Shown: one piece after another, positions 26,138-35,526 of the stretch
Layout of the letters: the number at the start of each line of letters is the position of its first letter
Numbering within the stretch: the first letter of the stretch is position 1
Source: SXVE01 sp036388895
Lineage (GTDB): Bacteria > Acidobacteriota > Blastocatellia > Pyrinomonadales > Pyrinomonadaceae
NCBI GenBank assembly: GCA_036388895.1
Contig: DASVQY010000061.1
Span: forward strand, 58,370 to 122,369
Length of the DNA stretch: 64,000 nt
Reading direction: 5' to 3'
The notes under the pieces: model-generated
Databases searched by the model: none
Told to the model about the DNA's origin: nothing
What the model saw: the letters and a program-made list of their open reading frames with translations, nothing else
Made by a program: the position numbers and the translations under genes

Positions 26138-27280
26138 TTAATTTTTGTAAACTGCTTGCATCGCTTTGGAAAAAGCCCGCATTTCTTCCATTGTGCCGAC
26201 GGTCACGCGTGTCCAATCTTCGCTGAGCGGGCGCGGATTCGGTCCGGCAATATAAATATTTGATTTGGCGAGTTTAGCGGGCAAATCGCGCTGATCCGCG
26301 CCGACTTTGAGCCAAAAGAAATTGCCTTGCGGATTCGGCGCGTATGCGAGTTTCAGCTTGTCCATTTCCGCCAAAACATAGCGGCGGGTTTCGGCGTTTT
26401 CGCGCCGACTCTCGCGGACGAAATCTTTGTCTTCGAGACTCGCAATTCCGGCGCGCAGGCTAATGGGATTGAGCCAGGTCATCCGAAATTGTTTCAACTT
26501 CGCGGCAATTTCGGGCTTCGCCAAACCGTAGCCGAGCCGCAAGCCAGCCAATCCGTAAATTTTCGAGAAAGTTCTGAGAACGATTACGTTTTGATTTTTT
26601 CGCACCAGATCAATCATTGATTGAGCGGGGAAATCATCCAGGTATTCCAAATAAGCCTCGTCAACGAGAACCGGAGTTTTTTCGGCAACGTCCTCGCAGA
26701 ATTGGCGCAGTCGGCTGCTCGGAACAATCGTCGAGGTCGGGTTATTCGGATTGCAAACGTAAACGAGTTTGGTGTTTGAACCGACGGCGCGACGCATCGC
26801 TTTCAAATCGTGACTTTGATTTTCGTCGAGCGGAATTTTGTTGACTTTTGCCCCGACAAATTCGGCATAGCGCAACAACCAGGCGAATGTCGGGTCGGCG
26901 GCGACAATTTCGCCTTTTTCAAGTCCGTAAGCGACCGCCGCCATTGCCAAAACTTCACCCGATCCGGTTCCCAGAATCACCGATTCGGGCGCCACATTTT
27001 CGCGCTCGGCGATCATTTTTTCGAGAGAAGTGATTTCCACGGTGGCGTAGCGATTTCCCGCAAGAACGGCTTTCGTTATTGCCTGACGCGCTTTCGGCGA
27101 AGGTCCGAAGGGGTTTTCATTGCCCCAAATTCTGATGATTTTATCCGCCGCGCCGTTTAAACGCGCTTGGCTCTGCGCGCTTGCCGAATTATTTGCGCCG
27201 CTCAAGCTTAGAAAGGTCGCTGCTGAAGCGACAGTTCCCATTTTCAACATTTCCCGGCGGTTTAGATGGTTGTCTGACAT
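26138..27280 (-). CDS. Tat-exported aminotransferase, class I/II, HisC-like
   Basis: A 380-residue PLP enzyme. The N-terminus is a twin-arginine-type leader: NRREMLKMG, a hydrophobic stretch and an ASAQ cleavage region at ~35. The mature part has the fold-type I pattern of histidinol-phosphate aminotransferase: GNENPFGPSPKA, GTGSGEVLAMAA, CNPNNPTS, DEAYLEYLDD and the PLP lysine in RTFSKIYGLAGLRLGYG. The ATG at 27280 has GGAGG upstream. Known HisC is cytoplasmic; a Tat leader implies folding with PLP before export. An oxidoreductase-independent periplasmic role is inferred but unproven. It is probably co-transcribed with the NTF2-like gene at 25646. Confidence 0.88.
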   Translation of the reverse strand: MSDNHLNRREMLKMGTVASAATFLSLSGANNSASAQSQARLNGAADKIIRIWGNENPFGPSPKARQAITKAVLAGNRYATVEITSLEKMIAERENVAPESVILGTGSGEVLAMAAVAYGLEKGEIVAADPTFAWLLRYAEFVGAKVNKIPLDENQSHDLKAMRRAVGSNTKLVYVCNPNNPTSTIVPSSRLRQFCEDVAEKTPVLVDEAYLEYLDDFPAQSMIDLVRKNQNVIVLRTFSKIYGLAGLRLGYGLAKPEIAAKLKQFRMTWLNPISLRAGIASLEDKDFVRESRRENAETRRYVLAEMDKLKLAYAPNPQGNFFWLKVGADQRDLPAKLAKSNIYIAGPNPRPLSEDWTRVTVGTMEEMRAFSKAMQAVYKN

Positions 27281-27692
27281 TTCTTTTCCTCCGTTTCTGA
27301 ACTTGATACAAAGGATAAATAACAAAAAGAATTTTCAGCCAGGGAAAATCTTTGAACGGTTTTTAACGTCGGTCAGCGGTCAGAAAAAGCTTTTCGAGAG
27401 GATTAAATCGAATTAACGTTACAAGTTTGGACTCGTTTAAACGGTTTATCGAATACCGCAGTCCGCTACGTTTAAGGAATTTAATTTGCGCTGCGAAAAT
27501 TAAAAGGCGCAGATTGGCATTTCGTCACAGTGATTTTGATAGACAGCTTGATTTTTTGGAGTCTTAATTAGATTTTTATCTTTTTAAATCGCTGTAATAC
27601 GCCGCGCTAAAGTTAAATGCTTTCGTTTCCTGAATTTTGCCGTTCATCTTCATCAAAGCTCGGTTATGACAAGCCGAAATGAATTTTTTTGC
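27281..27692. other. Intergenic region, no gene seen
   Basis: Contains the aminotransferase promoter region on the minus strand. No long frame or clear hairpin. Confidence 0.35.
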
Positions 27693-29156
27693 TTATTTTT
27701 TTTCGTGAAATTCAGCCACAGCGTCAAGCATTTTGTCGAGCTGCCTCCGGTCGAGATAACGTCCGCCGGTAATTACCGCGCTAATCCGTTTCGTGTTTTG
27801 AATGTTTTCCAGCGGGTTGGCGTCGAGCAGTATTACATCGGCGCGTTTTCCGACCCCGATTGTGCCGTAATCATTTGTTCTGCCGAGAAAAACAGCCGGA
27901 TTTATCGTCGCCGTTTGCAGGGCTTCGAGCGGAGTAAAGCCCGCCGCGACGAATTCCGCCAACTCATCGTGCAGCGAAAAGCCCGGAAAAACAACGGGAG
28001 AAGGATAACTGTCGGTTCCGGCTAAAAATTTGACTTTGTTTTGATGAAAAATTTTATAAAGCTCGATGTGCCGGTTGAATGTTGCGACGCGAACGGCAGA
28101 CGTTTCCGCGGATTGTTTTTTGAAATCGTCCAATGTTGCGGGCGCGTAGGCTCGAATGTCCTTCGGCACGTATTTCAGCCGCTCGTCGGTTAAAATCCGT
28201 TCGTCAATCGGCATATTCGTTCGGCTGTAACTGATAATCGTCGGGCAAATCCAGGTGTTTTCTTTCATTAAAACTTCAGCCAATTTTCGCGCTTTCCCGG
28301 CGTCGAAAGTATCGTTCAAAACTTTTTGCCTTTCGATTGATGTCGCCCAGACGAAAGTTTTCGGCACGTCAATCGGCGTTTCAGCGAGTTTTTCTCTTAA
28401 TTCTTTCTTCAGCTCAGCTTCGCGCGTGGAAACGTCGAGCATCATCCCGCCGTGCGCGCCGCCGTTATGCTCAATGCTTTTTTGTCCGAGCCGTGCCGCT
28501 TCCGCCGCGTTAACCGAGTAGGGAAGATGCCCTTCGACAGGAATTTTTAGCTGGCGCGCCCGTTTTATAATTCCGAGGTAGGCTTCGCGCGAAAGATAAT
28601 CGTAGACTTTGATCAAATCCGCGCCCTGCTTTTTTAGATCAGCCACCGCCTTTGCGCCTTCTGCGCGGGTCGAAATGCGCACGAGTCTCGGGTCTTCGTC
28701 CGTTACCGGTCCGGTTACGATTGGACCGGCGGCGACAATCTGCGGAATCGTCGCGCCGGTTCTCTGCATTTGTTTCCAAATCGGAATTTGTTTGATGCTG
28801 CTGCCCATATCCCGCACGCCCATAACGCCGTTTGCCAGAAAAAGCGGGAACATCCAGTCATTCTGATCGTCTATGTGAACGTGCATATCCCAAAGACCCG
28901 GAATCAAAAATTTGCCGCTCGCATCAACGACAAAAGCGCTGCTTTCTGCGGCGTCGTTTATTCCGGTCTTTTCTATTTTGGCGATCCGCTCACCATTTAT
29001 TGTTATTTTCATTCCGGTTGAAATCCGCCCGTTTATTACATCAACAACTGAAACGTTTTTAATGACTATCGTTTTGAGATTGCCCTGTGCCGCCGAAAGC
29101 CGGTTAAAAGGCAAAAAAGTCAACAATATTAGAAATAAATAAATTCTTTTTTTCAT
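27693..29156 (-). CDS. Exported amidohydrolase family protein
   Basis: A 487-residue protein with signal peptide (ILLTFLPFNRLSAAQG). It shows the amidohydrolase TIM-barrel metal motifs in order: GLWDMHVHIDD (HxH), a lysine in LIKVYDYLS, a His in VEGHLPYSVNAAEA, another in SIEHNGGAHG and the Asp in FLAGTDSYPSP. The beta-sandwich wraps both ends (VIKNVSVVDVINGRI and VGKRADVILLDANPLENI). It resembles imidazolonepropionase/prolidase-like secreted amidohydrolases that hydrolyse small amides or peptides. The ATG at 29156 is preferred to the upstream in-frame start at 29291 because the signal peptide starts there. Confidence 0.88.
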   Translation of the reverse strand: MKKRIYLFLILLTFLPFNRLSAAQGNLKTIVIKNVSVVDVINGRISTGMKITINGERIAKIEKTGINDAAESSAFVVDASGKFLIPGLWDMHVHIDDQNDWMFPLFLANGVMGVRDMGSSIKQIPIWKQMQRTGATIPQIVAAGPIVTGPVTDEDPRLVRISTRAEGAKAVADLKKQGADLIKVYDYLSREAYLGIIKRARQLKIPVEGHLPYSVNAAEAARLGQKSIEHNGGAHGGMMLDVSTREAELKKELREKLAETPIDVPKTFVWATSIERQKVLNDTFDAGKARKLAEVLMKENTWICPTIISYSRTNMPIDERILTDERLKYVPKDIRAYAPATLDDFKKQSAETSAVRVATFNRHIELYKIFHQNKVKFLAGTDSYPSPVVFPGFSLHDELAEFVAAGFTPLEALQTATINPAVFLGRTNDYGTIGVGKRADVILLDANPLENIQNTKRISAVITGGRYLDRRQLDKMLDAVAEFHEKK

Positions 29157-29611
29157 CTTTTGTTTTGTAAATTGCGGAATAAAAAAACGAATGTCTTTAT
29201 TCTCGCGGCGCTGGCGAGCAAAAACAATTTTTTTGTGATTCGTGTCGGTTGGATGTGACGAAACGAGCGTATAGCGTGGCAGATGACGCAAAAAGCAGAG
29301 CTTGCTTTAGTCCATTTTATCGAAACCAGAACGGTTAAAATTTTTCGATTTTAGCGACCAAAACATCTGTTTTGAACTTTCCCTGTTTGGAATAAACCGG
29401 TTCACCCTGCGCATTAAAAAAATCGTAAACGGCAAAGCGCCTTACCAGTCTTTTGAAACGAGCTCGATTGCGGCGCCTTCGTCCGGGGTTTTTAATAGCA
29501 TAACTCCTCACTTGAATTTTGCCGGATTTGAATTTCAATAATTTATAGCTGTCAAAAACAAGCAATCAGCGATTTTGAGCAAAAACGGCTTTTTTAGGCG
29601 AGCCGATAATT
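29157..29611. other. Gap with a weak coding-like frame
   Basis: A 76-codon minus frame (29335-29565) ends with the protein-like stretch RRFAVYDFFNAQGEPVYSKQ but has no ribosome site and an odd Arg-rich middle. It is probably a gene remnant; not called as a gene. Confidence 0.25.
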
Positions 29612-31375
29612 CTATTGTCGCTTAAAAGCGACTCCTTTCACATCTCGCCCATCAACTCCTGAATTAAAAACAAATCCCGCGATTTTTCCTTTCTCGTTGC
29701 GAGTAAAGGTAAGATTGATCTGCCCGCCTGCGGTAGTAAAAACATCGGCGTATGCGGCGGAAAGCTGGGGCGAGCGATCTTCGCTGATCTGAAGAACCAG
29801 ATTATTGCCTTCGAGCGATAATTTGTAATCCGCGTCGAGTTCGTCGCTGTAATAAGTCCCAGCGTATTCCGAAAGTTGCTGAGGCGAATCGAGCGGCGGT
29901 TTTACGGGCACGAAAACATCCGGTTTTCCGCCATTCCTTATTATTTTTATTTCGGACACCGCGCCGGTCACGCTTAGTTTGGGAATCAACTCGAATTTGT
30001 TATTATCGGCAACCATCACAAAGCGATTTTCGGCAATCGGCACGAGCAGCGCTTTGTATTGCAGCAGACCGCTGTTGATTAATTTTCCGTTTTCGAAACT
30101 CAGTCTGAAGACTGTCCCGCTCTCTTTACTGGCGTAAATGCCCGGGTAACGAAGCGCTTCCTTTTCGGTTAGTGTGACGGCTGGCGGCAAACTTTCGGCA
30201 GCTTTTTTCTGGTTCGGCACTTCTGATTTCAATTGTCCTTCCAGATAGATATCCGAGAGCTTATTTACAATGGCGCTCGGCAAAATTGCCATATTGTTGC
30301 ACAAAGCGATTGCCGTGAATTTTTGTTCGGGAAATGAAAAGATCTTCGCTCGGAAGCCAAACATATTGCCGCTATGTTCGATGACCGGTAGACCTTTATA
30401 CTCGTGCCGCCAAACACCGAACGCATAAGTCATCTTCTCGCCGCTGCTTAAGGTTCCAGGCGTGGTCAGAAGCTGTATCAACTCTTTGTTTCCGACTTTC
30501 GGCTCGTAATAATTCTCGGTCCACAAATACAAGTCCTCGACAGTAGTTAAAACGCCGCCGCCGCCGACTAGATCAAACAGGGATGAGCGAGCGCGAATGC
30601 TTTTATCGGGACCGACATTATAACCGGTCGCACGATTTTTGACGACCTCGAAGCGGTTGTCAAAATACAGAGTATTTTTCATTCCCAGCGGCTTGAAAAT
30701 GTTTTCTTCGGCAAATGCGCGCAAAGATTTCCCGCTTACCCGGGCGACGATAATACCCAGCAAATGATAATTGGAATTACTATACTGATATTTTGAGCCT
30801 GGCTTGAAGCTGATATTCTTTTGTCGCGCCAGCATATTTAATATTTCTTTATCGGAATAGGCGTTGTCGGCGCCCAGCCCGCCGAACAAGACCAGCGCCT
30901 GATATTCACGGATTCCGCTCGTGTGATGAATCAAATGGCGGATCGTGATCGTCTCGTCATATTTAGGCATTTCTGGAACATACTTGCGAATGTCGTCGTC
31001 GAGCGACAATTTTCCTTGCTGCGCCAGCAGCGCGACGCTCATTGCCGTGAATGGTTTTGAAACTGAAGCGAGATTGAATAAAGTCGAAGTCGTGTTCGGA
31101 ACATCATAATCGAGATTCGCCATTCCAAAGGCTCGTTTGTAAACAATCTTCCCCTCCTTAACCGCGCCGACCGAACAACCAGGCATATCGTTTTTGTCCC
31201 ATTGAGCGAGAAAAACATCCACTTTCTTTGTCGCCTCCGTTTCGGAAGGCGTGAAATTAGCGGTTAAATGCTGCTGTCCCGAAATGTTAGCTGAGGTGAA
31301 ACCGTTTATAAACAAAAACGCGGCTATAATTTTTCTTATAAATAATTCCTGGCATCCGTTAAGCATATTTTTCAT
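29612..31375 (-). CDS. Exported serine hydrolase, beta-lactamase class C/PBP4* family
   Basis: A 587-residue protein with N-terminal signal/anchor. It carries the class C/esterase catalytic set: nucleophile S104 and K107 in ASVSKPFTAMS, Y198-S-N in YQYSNSNYHLLG, and HSGN near residue 335 as the third box. The barrel continues with DLVGGGGVLTTVEDLYLW. The C-terminal ~200 residues form two beta-barrel/lipocalin-like halves (YPGIYASKESGTVFRL and YAGTYYSDELDADYKL) as in DUF3471 proteins. The family contains peptidases, esterases and D-aminopeptidases; the substrate is not assigned. It stands alone. Confidence 0.9.
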   Translation of the reverse strand: MKNMLNGCQELFIRKIIAAFLFINGFTSANISGQQHLTANFTPSETEATKKVDVFLAQWDKNDMPGCSVGAVKEGKIVYKRAFGMANLDYDVPNTTSTLFNLASVSKPFTAMSVALLAQQGKLSLDDDIRKYVPEMPKYDETITIRHLIHHTSGIREYQALVLFGGLGADNAYSDKEILNMLARQKNISFKPGSKYQYSNSNYHLLGIIVARVSGKSLRAFAEENIFKPLGMKNTLYFDNRFEVVKNRATGYNVGPDKSIRARSSLFDLVGGGGVLTTVEDLYLWTENYYEPKVGNKELIQLLTTPGTLSSGEKMTYAFGVWRHEYKGLPVIEHSGNMFGFRAKIFSFPEQKFTAIALCNNMAILPSAIVNKLSDIYLEGQLKSEVPNQKKAAESLPPAVTLTEKEALRYPGIYASKESGTVFRLSFENGKLINSGLLQYKALLVPIAENRFVMVADNNKFELIPKLSVTGAVSEIKIIRNGGKPDVFVPVKPPLDSPQQLSEYAGTYYSDELDADYKLSLEGNNLVLQISEDRSPQLSAAYADVFTTAGGQINLTFTRNEKGKIAGFVFNSGVDGRDVKGVAFKRQ

Positions 31376-31404
31376 TCCTTAAAATATAAACGGGTGCGGC
31401 TGCA

Positions 31405-31883
31405 GATTATTAACAACGTCAGAGAAATAAATTTTCACATGTTTTGTAAAAAAGCCCCCATTTTCGAACTCGCCGATTGTCAGCGTCGTCATTGCGCCGC
31501 TCTTAACTATGGAGAAATTTAGACTCAACTGCCGCCGATTCAGGATTGTATAAACGCAAGTTTAATGCTTCAATTGGATTTGCAGAGCCTTAAACATCGA
31601 GTTCGACCAAATTAGCGCGTCCATTCCAAGCTTTTCTGACGATGGTCGTGCCCTCGTATTCGACCTAAGTATTTGAGCCGGTTAATGGATTCAAAAGACG
31701 CCTAAGATTGGTTTTCCAAACTCCGATTTCAAAATCAAAATCGTTTTGCCTTTCTCGCTTTTTGTCGGATTGCAGTTGGTTTGTTTTTGATGATTCGGGA
31801 TTTGACCGGGCGCGAATTTGATTAACTTGCAAGAAAACCATCAACGCGCAAAGTATAAAACAAGGTTGCCAGCGTCTTGACAC
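31405..31883 (-). pseudogene. Decayed gene: secreted protein starting FDFEIGVWK
   Basis: From a GTG at 31883 the frame encodes a signal-like segment and FDFEIGVWKTNLRRLLNPL-TGSNT, then a TAG at 31665-31667. The same frame continues as VEYEGTTIVRKAWNGRANLV-ELDV, then TAA at 31590-31592, then IEALNLRLYNPES. A frameshift leads to RQLSLNFSIVKSGAMTTLTI-GEFENGGFF. I recognise the order 'FDFEIG.WKT - LTGS.TWVEYEGT - LRLYNP - WSLNF' as a conserved secreted family of unknown function. TGG to TAG (W to stop) and GAA to TAA explain the two stops. At least three lesions make it a pseudogene. No stable hairpin or mobile element accompanies it. Confidence 0.8.
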
Positions 31884-32090
31884 TGGCTGCTACAAAATTG
31901 CTTCCTTTATTTTTTCATTTCATTGATTTTCCACATAATAATAAGAGAAATTTAGCAAAAGCCGGTATCAATACAAGTACGCAAAATCACATTAGACGCG
32001 ATTTTGCAGAACATTCTCTTACAAACGGAAAGGCGTATAATGTTTCTCAGCGATGCAAAAAATAAGGATTTAAAAAGGAGAATGATCGAG

Positions 32091-33008
32091 ATGGAGAATC
32101 CCGGGACAAAAAACAACTTAACAAATACTGAGCTTTTCCCGCCCATAAGACTCGCAGAATGGGAACCGACGAAAGACACACTGCATTTATGGACACAGAT
32201 TATCGGGAAAATCAGGCTCGTCCAAACGCCTCTGATAAATCATTTCTGGAACGTCACCTTGTATATTTCAGCCCGCGGTTTGACAACTTCGGCAATTCCA
32301 TACGAGAAGGGTGTTTTTGAAATAGAGTTCGATTTTATTGATCATAATCTTGTCATCAAAACCAGCCAGGGCGAAACAAAAACAATTCGGCTTGAGCCAA
32401 AATCCGTCGCCCGGTTCTATGAAGAGGTTATGAAAACACTGCGCTCACTCGGTATCAATTGTGTAATTCACGCGGTACCCGATGAAATTCCCAATGCAAT
32501 CCCATTTGCAGAAGACGAGGTTCACAAGTCTTACGACTCAAAATACGCAAACCGCTTTTGGCAGATTCTAATCCAAGTTGCCAACATATTCCGCGAATTT
32601 CGCGCTTCTTTTATCGGTAAATGCAGTCCTGTGCACTTCTTTTGGGGAAGTTTCGATTTAGCCGTCACACGATTTAACGGTGATTTGGCACCAAAGCGGG
32701 AAAATGCCGATTTCATCACGCGCGAAGCTTACTCGCATGCGGTTATCAGTCACGGTTTTTGGTTCGGCGGAAATGGCATGGAAGCAGCATTTTATGCTTA
32801 TGCTGCACCTGAGCCAGATGGATTAAAAACCATCCAAGTTAAACCAAAAGAAGCATTTTACAGCAAGGACATGAATGAGCTTTTCTTAATGTATGAAGAT
32901 GTTCGTAAGTCTAATTCGCCGAAGGAGGAATTGATTAGTTTCTTAAATTCAACTTATGATGCGAGCGCGAATTTAGCACATTGGCAGCGCAGTAAATTAG
33001 AGCGTTGA
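32091..33008 (+). CDS. DUF5996 family protein
   Basis: A 305-residue cytoplasmic protein without leader or membrane segment. It opens with FPPIRLAEWEPTKDTLHLW-TQIIGKIR, followed by HFWNVTLYISARGLTTSAIP and later SPVHFFWGSFDLAVTRFNG and SHGFWFGGNGMEAAFY, the hallmark blocks of DUF5996. Function is unknown. The ATG at 32091 is chosen because GGAG at 32077-32080 lies ten bases upstream; in-frame ATGs at 32082, 32040 and 32004 are alternatives. Base usage is less GC-skewed than in neighbours, and pseudogenes flank it on both sides, which suggests an accessory patch. Confidence 0.88.
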   Translation: MENPGTKNNLTNTELFPPIRLAEWEPTKDTLHLWTQIIGKIRLVQTPLINHFWNVTLYISARGLTTSAIPYEKGVFEIEFDFIDHNLVIKTSQGETKTIRLEPKSVARFYEEVMKTLRSLGINCVIHAVPDEIPNAIPFAEDEVHKSYDSKYANRFWQILIQVANIFREFRASFIGKCSPVHFFWGSFDLAVTRFNGDLAPKRENADFITREAYSHAVISHGFWFGGNGMEAAFYAYAAPEPDGLKTIQVKPKEAFYSKDMNELFLMYEDVRKSNSPKEELISFLNSTYDASANLAHWQRSKLER

Positions 33009-33054
33009 TAATTATTATCACTATTAAATGTAAATTTATCTGTTCCTAAAAGAA

Positions 33055-33544
33055 ATGTCGCGTAATAATCTCAAACAGGGATTATTGTTAGTGCCGGTCC
33101 AAACGGGCTTGCCGCTGCTATTGAGCTTGCGCGTGCCGGTTAATCAGTCACTGTTCGCGAAGCAACAGGAGGGATTGGTAGCGGAACTCGGACAGAAGAA
33201 GTTACGCTGCCCCGTTTTCTGCACGACATTTGCTCGGCGATTCATCAGCTGCCGGTAGCTTCACCATTTTTTCGCTCACTTCCGCTCAAACAATACGGAT
33301 TGGAGTTGATACAACCTCTTTTTTCCCTCGCTCACCCGTCCGATGATGGAACAGCGTTACACTTACAGCCTCAATCGCCGGGATGGGCGAAAGTTTGGGA
33401 AACGAGCATGATGCTGTGCCTTACCGTAAATTGATGAAGCCAGTGGTTGACGATTGGGAACAATTGATGCCTGACTTGCTTTCACTGCTTGGCTTTCCGA
33501 AGGATCAGATTCTATTCGCGCGTTGCGGGGGCGTTCATCCTTAG
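33055..33544 (+). pseudogene. Decayed, truncated phytoene-dehydrogenase-like FAD oxidoreductase
   Basis: The frame from 33084 reads IVSAGPNGLAAAIELARAG, the FAD-binding Rossmann start, then a TAA at 33141-33143 (expected Tyr, TAT to TAA). It continues SVTVREATGGIGSGTRTEE and FLHDICSAIHQLPVASPFFR to ALHLQPQS. A frameshift near 33370 moves coding to another frame: SIAGMGESLGNEHDAVPYRK, then WEQLMPDLLSLLGFPK and a TAG at 33542. Only the first third of a ~500-residue enzyme is present. The nonsense codon, the frameshift and the truncation together make it a dead gene. The 5' start is also out of frame. Confidence 0.85.
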
Positions 33545-33551
33545 ACTGCTT

Positions 33552-34442
33552 TTAATCGCGTTTTTTATATAGGTTAATTGTTTTGAAAGCTATGCCAGCA
33601 GTGATACCGAAACGCGGAAAACTGGGTGTCAGACCAAACTTTAAACCAAAATCGAAAGTTGTGCCGGATTTTAATTTATAAGTTACTGCTCCGGTCGCGT
33701 AAAGCCCTTGTGGGTCGTCGGCGTCTTTCGATTCGCCGGAGAATTCGCCCTGCACGCCGAAACCGCGTTTCAAATCGCGCGAGAAACCGAAGGAGAACTG
33801 TCCTCCCTTAACCGAGCCTTTTTCACCCTTTTTGCCGTTAACGAGCAGCGCGGCGTTAAAATCAAAATCCGTTTTGCCGACCGTTTTGCTCATCAACAAG
33901 CTGATTTGATGATCGACTCTGCCCGTGCCTAAATCTTTACTGACGCTCGCCGTCGGCAGTTTGGCGAAATAAGAAGCGGCGATTGACGGGAATCTTTTTG
34001 TTTCCGACGAAATATCGATCTGAACGCCGACGTGAGCATCGCCTACGCCGGTTGTGCGAGCGGTGAAAGCGTCTTTTTGCGAATAAACCGTATCGAGATC
34101 GAATTCAAAGCCGAGCTGTTCGGTCGCCGCAAAAGTAACGGTTAAAGATCCGGCGTCCTGCGCGCGAAAATCTCTGGCGTGGTAGTAACCGTTGTAGCCG
34201 TATTCGATTTGCAGCGCGCCGGGTTCGTTAAAATCAGCCGGACGTGAGACGGTCGGGCGGCGCGGTTTGACCCGAAATACGTCCTTTATCGTTTGTTCAA
34301 TCTTTTTAACCTCGCTGTCTTTTTCTTCAACCGAAGCGGGGCTGGCAGCCGGACGCAGAATTTGCTGCGCCGGGGCGGTGAGCGTGAATAGCAAAGTAAC
34401 CACCGGTATAAAGAATATTTTCAACTGCATCCTTGTTTTCAT
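33552..34442 (-). CDS. Outer-membrane beta-barrel protein (phenol MetA-like transporter family)
   Basis: A 296-residue protein with signal peptide (FFIPVVTLLFTLTAPAQQ). A Pro/charged linker of about 40 residues is followed by a beta-barrel of alternating hydrophobic strands from ~80 to 296: LQIEYGYNGYYHARDF, GVGDAHVGVQIDIS, GRVDHQISLLMSKTVG and a terminal FGITAGIAFKTINLYKKRD. This is the pattern of PF13557-type outer-membrane proteins. Transport substrate unknown. The ATG at 34442 is chosen; a TTG at 34460 is an in-frame alternative. Confidence 0.7.
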   Translation of the reverse strand: MKTRMQLKIFFIPVVTLLFTLTAPAQQILRPAASPASVEEKDSEVKKIEQTIKDVFRVKPRRPTVSRPADFNEPGALQIEYGYNGYYHARDFRAQDAGSLTVTFAATEQLGFEFDLDTVYSQKDAFTARTTGVGDAHVGVQIDISSETKRFPSIAASYFAKLPTASVSKDLGTGRVDHQISLLMSKTVGKTDFDFNAALLVNGKKGEKGSVKGGQFSFGFSRDLKRGFGVQGEFSGESKDADDPQGLYATGAVTYKLKSGTTFDFGLKFGLTPSFPRFGITAGIAFKTINLYKKRD

Positions 34443-34768
34443 AAAGCCTGATTTTGACAATCGGTAATGTTTTTTCGCGATCGATTAAATTTTTCATAAA
34501 TCTCCGTTCAGCATTTTCCCGCGAATAATTTGCCTGAACTTTTTGCAAATTGAGTTCCGGTGTGTGCGCAACGAGCAGGGTTGACCTTTTTGAGCTTTTT
34601 GAGGCAAAAATTCGTGAATATTGCTGTCGAAATACCGTCTTTTGATAGAAAATCGACATGAAAAGCGGTAAATAATTTCTGGTTTGATTCGACCTGGGAA
34701 GAATCTCTGCGGATGATTTATTAAAGCAGAAAGGCAGCCATCGGCTTAGATGGAATTGCCGTAAAAAT
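34443..34768. other. Intergenic region upstream of the barrel gene
   Basis: No accepted gene. A minus frame starting at ATG 34496 has a good GGAG site, but it overlaps the start of the 34442 gene in another frame and has no protein-like composition. It could be a short leader; not called. Confidence 0.3.
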
Positions 34769-34813
34769 GAAACAGGCGAGTAATCAAACTGCTTTTGATT
34801 ACTCGCCTGTTTC
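34769..34813 (-). terminator. Strong intrinsic terminator, 20-bp perfect stem
   Basis: Read on the minus strand, GAAACAGGCGAGTAATCAAA begins directly after the TAA stop of the 34814 gene. It pairs perfectly over 20 bp (34769-34788 with 34794-34813, 5-nt loop), and the following minus-strand bases are ATTTTTAC. A textbook rho-independent terminator. Confidence 0.88.
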
Positions 34814-35365
34814 TTATTGCGGAATGAAACCGATTTGCTGCAAGAATGTCAGATTATCTTCGATATGCCAGTTGTCGGTGATTTTTCCGTTCTCGACGCG
34901 CAAAATGTCGGTCGCAATAAAATCCACCGGCTGATTTTTTCCTTTTACTCCTTTAAAGACGCCGGTAAAATGTCCGGTAAACCGAAGATGCGAAACCACG
35001 CGGTCGACAGCTAAAATCTGCTGCACGACGGTGACTTTCAAATCAGGCACCGCTGCCAGAAACGCCTTGGAAGCCGCAAGCGGACCGGCTGGTCCCTGCG
35101 GTCTTCCGGCGGGAAGCGTATGATCGAAAAATTTATCGGAAATCGCTTCGCCGAGCAGTTTTTCGTCGCCGTTGTTCCAAAAAATGTAGAATTTGCGAGC
35201 TGCGCCCGTCAAAACTTCGCGTCTGGCGGCGGTAATGTCTCTGGGAACGATGAGCGTTTCCGGTACCGCCAAATCGTCTTGTTTCGTCTGCGCCAACGCA
35301 TCGGAGGATGCTGAAATAAAGATTAAAAACACGATGAATGCGCTAAATATCAAATGTTTTAACAT
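34814..35365 (-). CDS. Exported SnoaL-like/ester-cyclase family protein
   Basis: A 183-residue protein with signal peptide (residues 1-24, ending DALAQTK). It holds a single SnoaL-type NTF2 fold: KFYIFWNNGDEKLLGEAISD, FFDHTLPAGRPQGPAGPLA, an RVVSHLRFTGHFTGVFKG strand pair and ENGKITDNWHIEDNLTFLQQ. The last block with Trp-His is typical of the polyketide-cyclase/ester-cyclase group. Reaction and substrate unknown. The ATG at 35365 begins the leader. It ends in a strong terminator one base beyond the stop. Confidence 0.87.
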   Translation of the reverse strand: MLKHLIFSAFIVFLIFISASSDALAQTKQDDLAVPETLIVPRDITAARREVLTGAARKFYIFWNNGDEKLLGEAISDKFFDHTLPAGRPQGPAGPLAASKAFLAAVPDLKVTVVQQILAVDRVVSHLRFTGHFTGVFKGVKGKNQPVDFIATDILRVENGKITDNWHIEDNLTFLQQIGFIPQ

Positions 35366-35526
35366 GAAAAGATTTTCCGTTGGTGAATGAGATAAAAGAC
35401 TCTGCAATAATGAAGCTTTGGCGATTAATTACTGCAAACATAACATGAATAGGCGGGAAGGCAGCACATTCAACCGTTCAATGCCGCCGTTCCCGTTTTA
35501 GCCACAGAGTGCAAAATCAATCAAAC

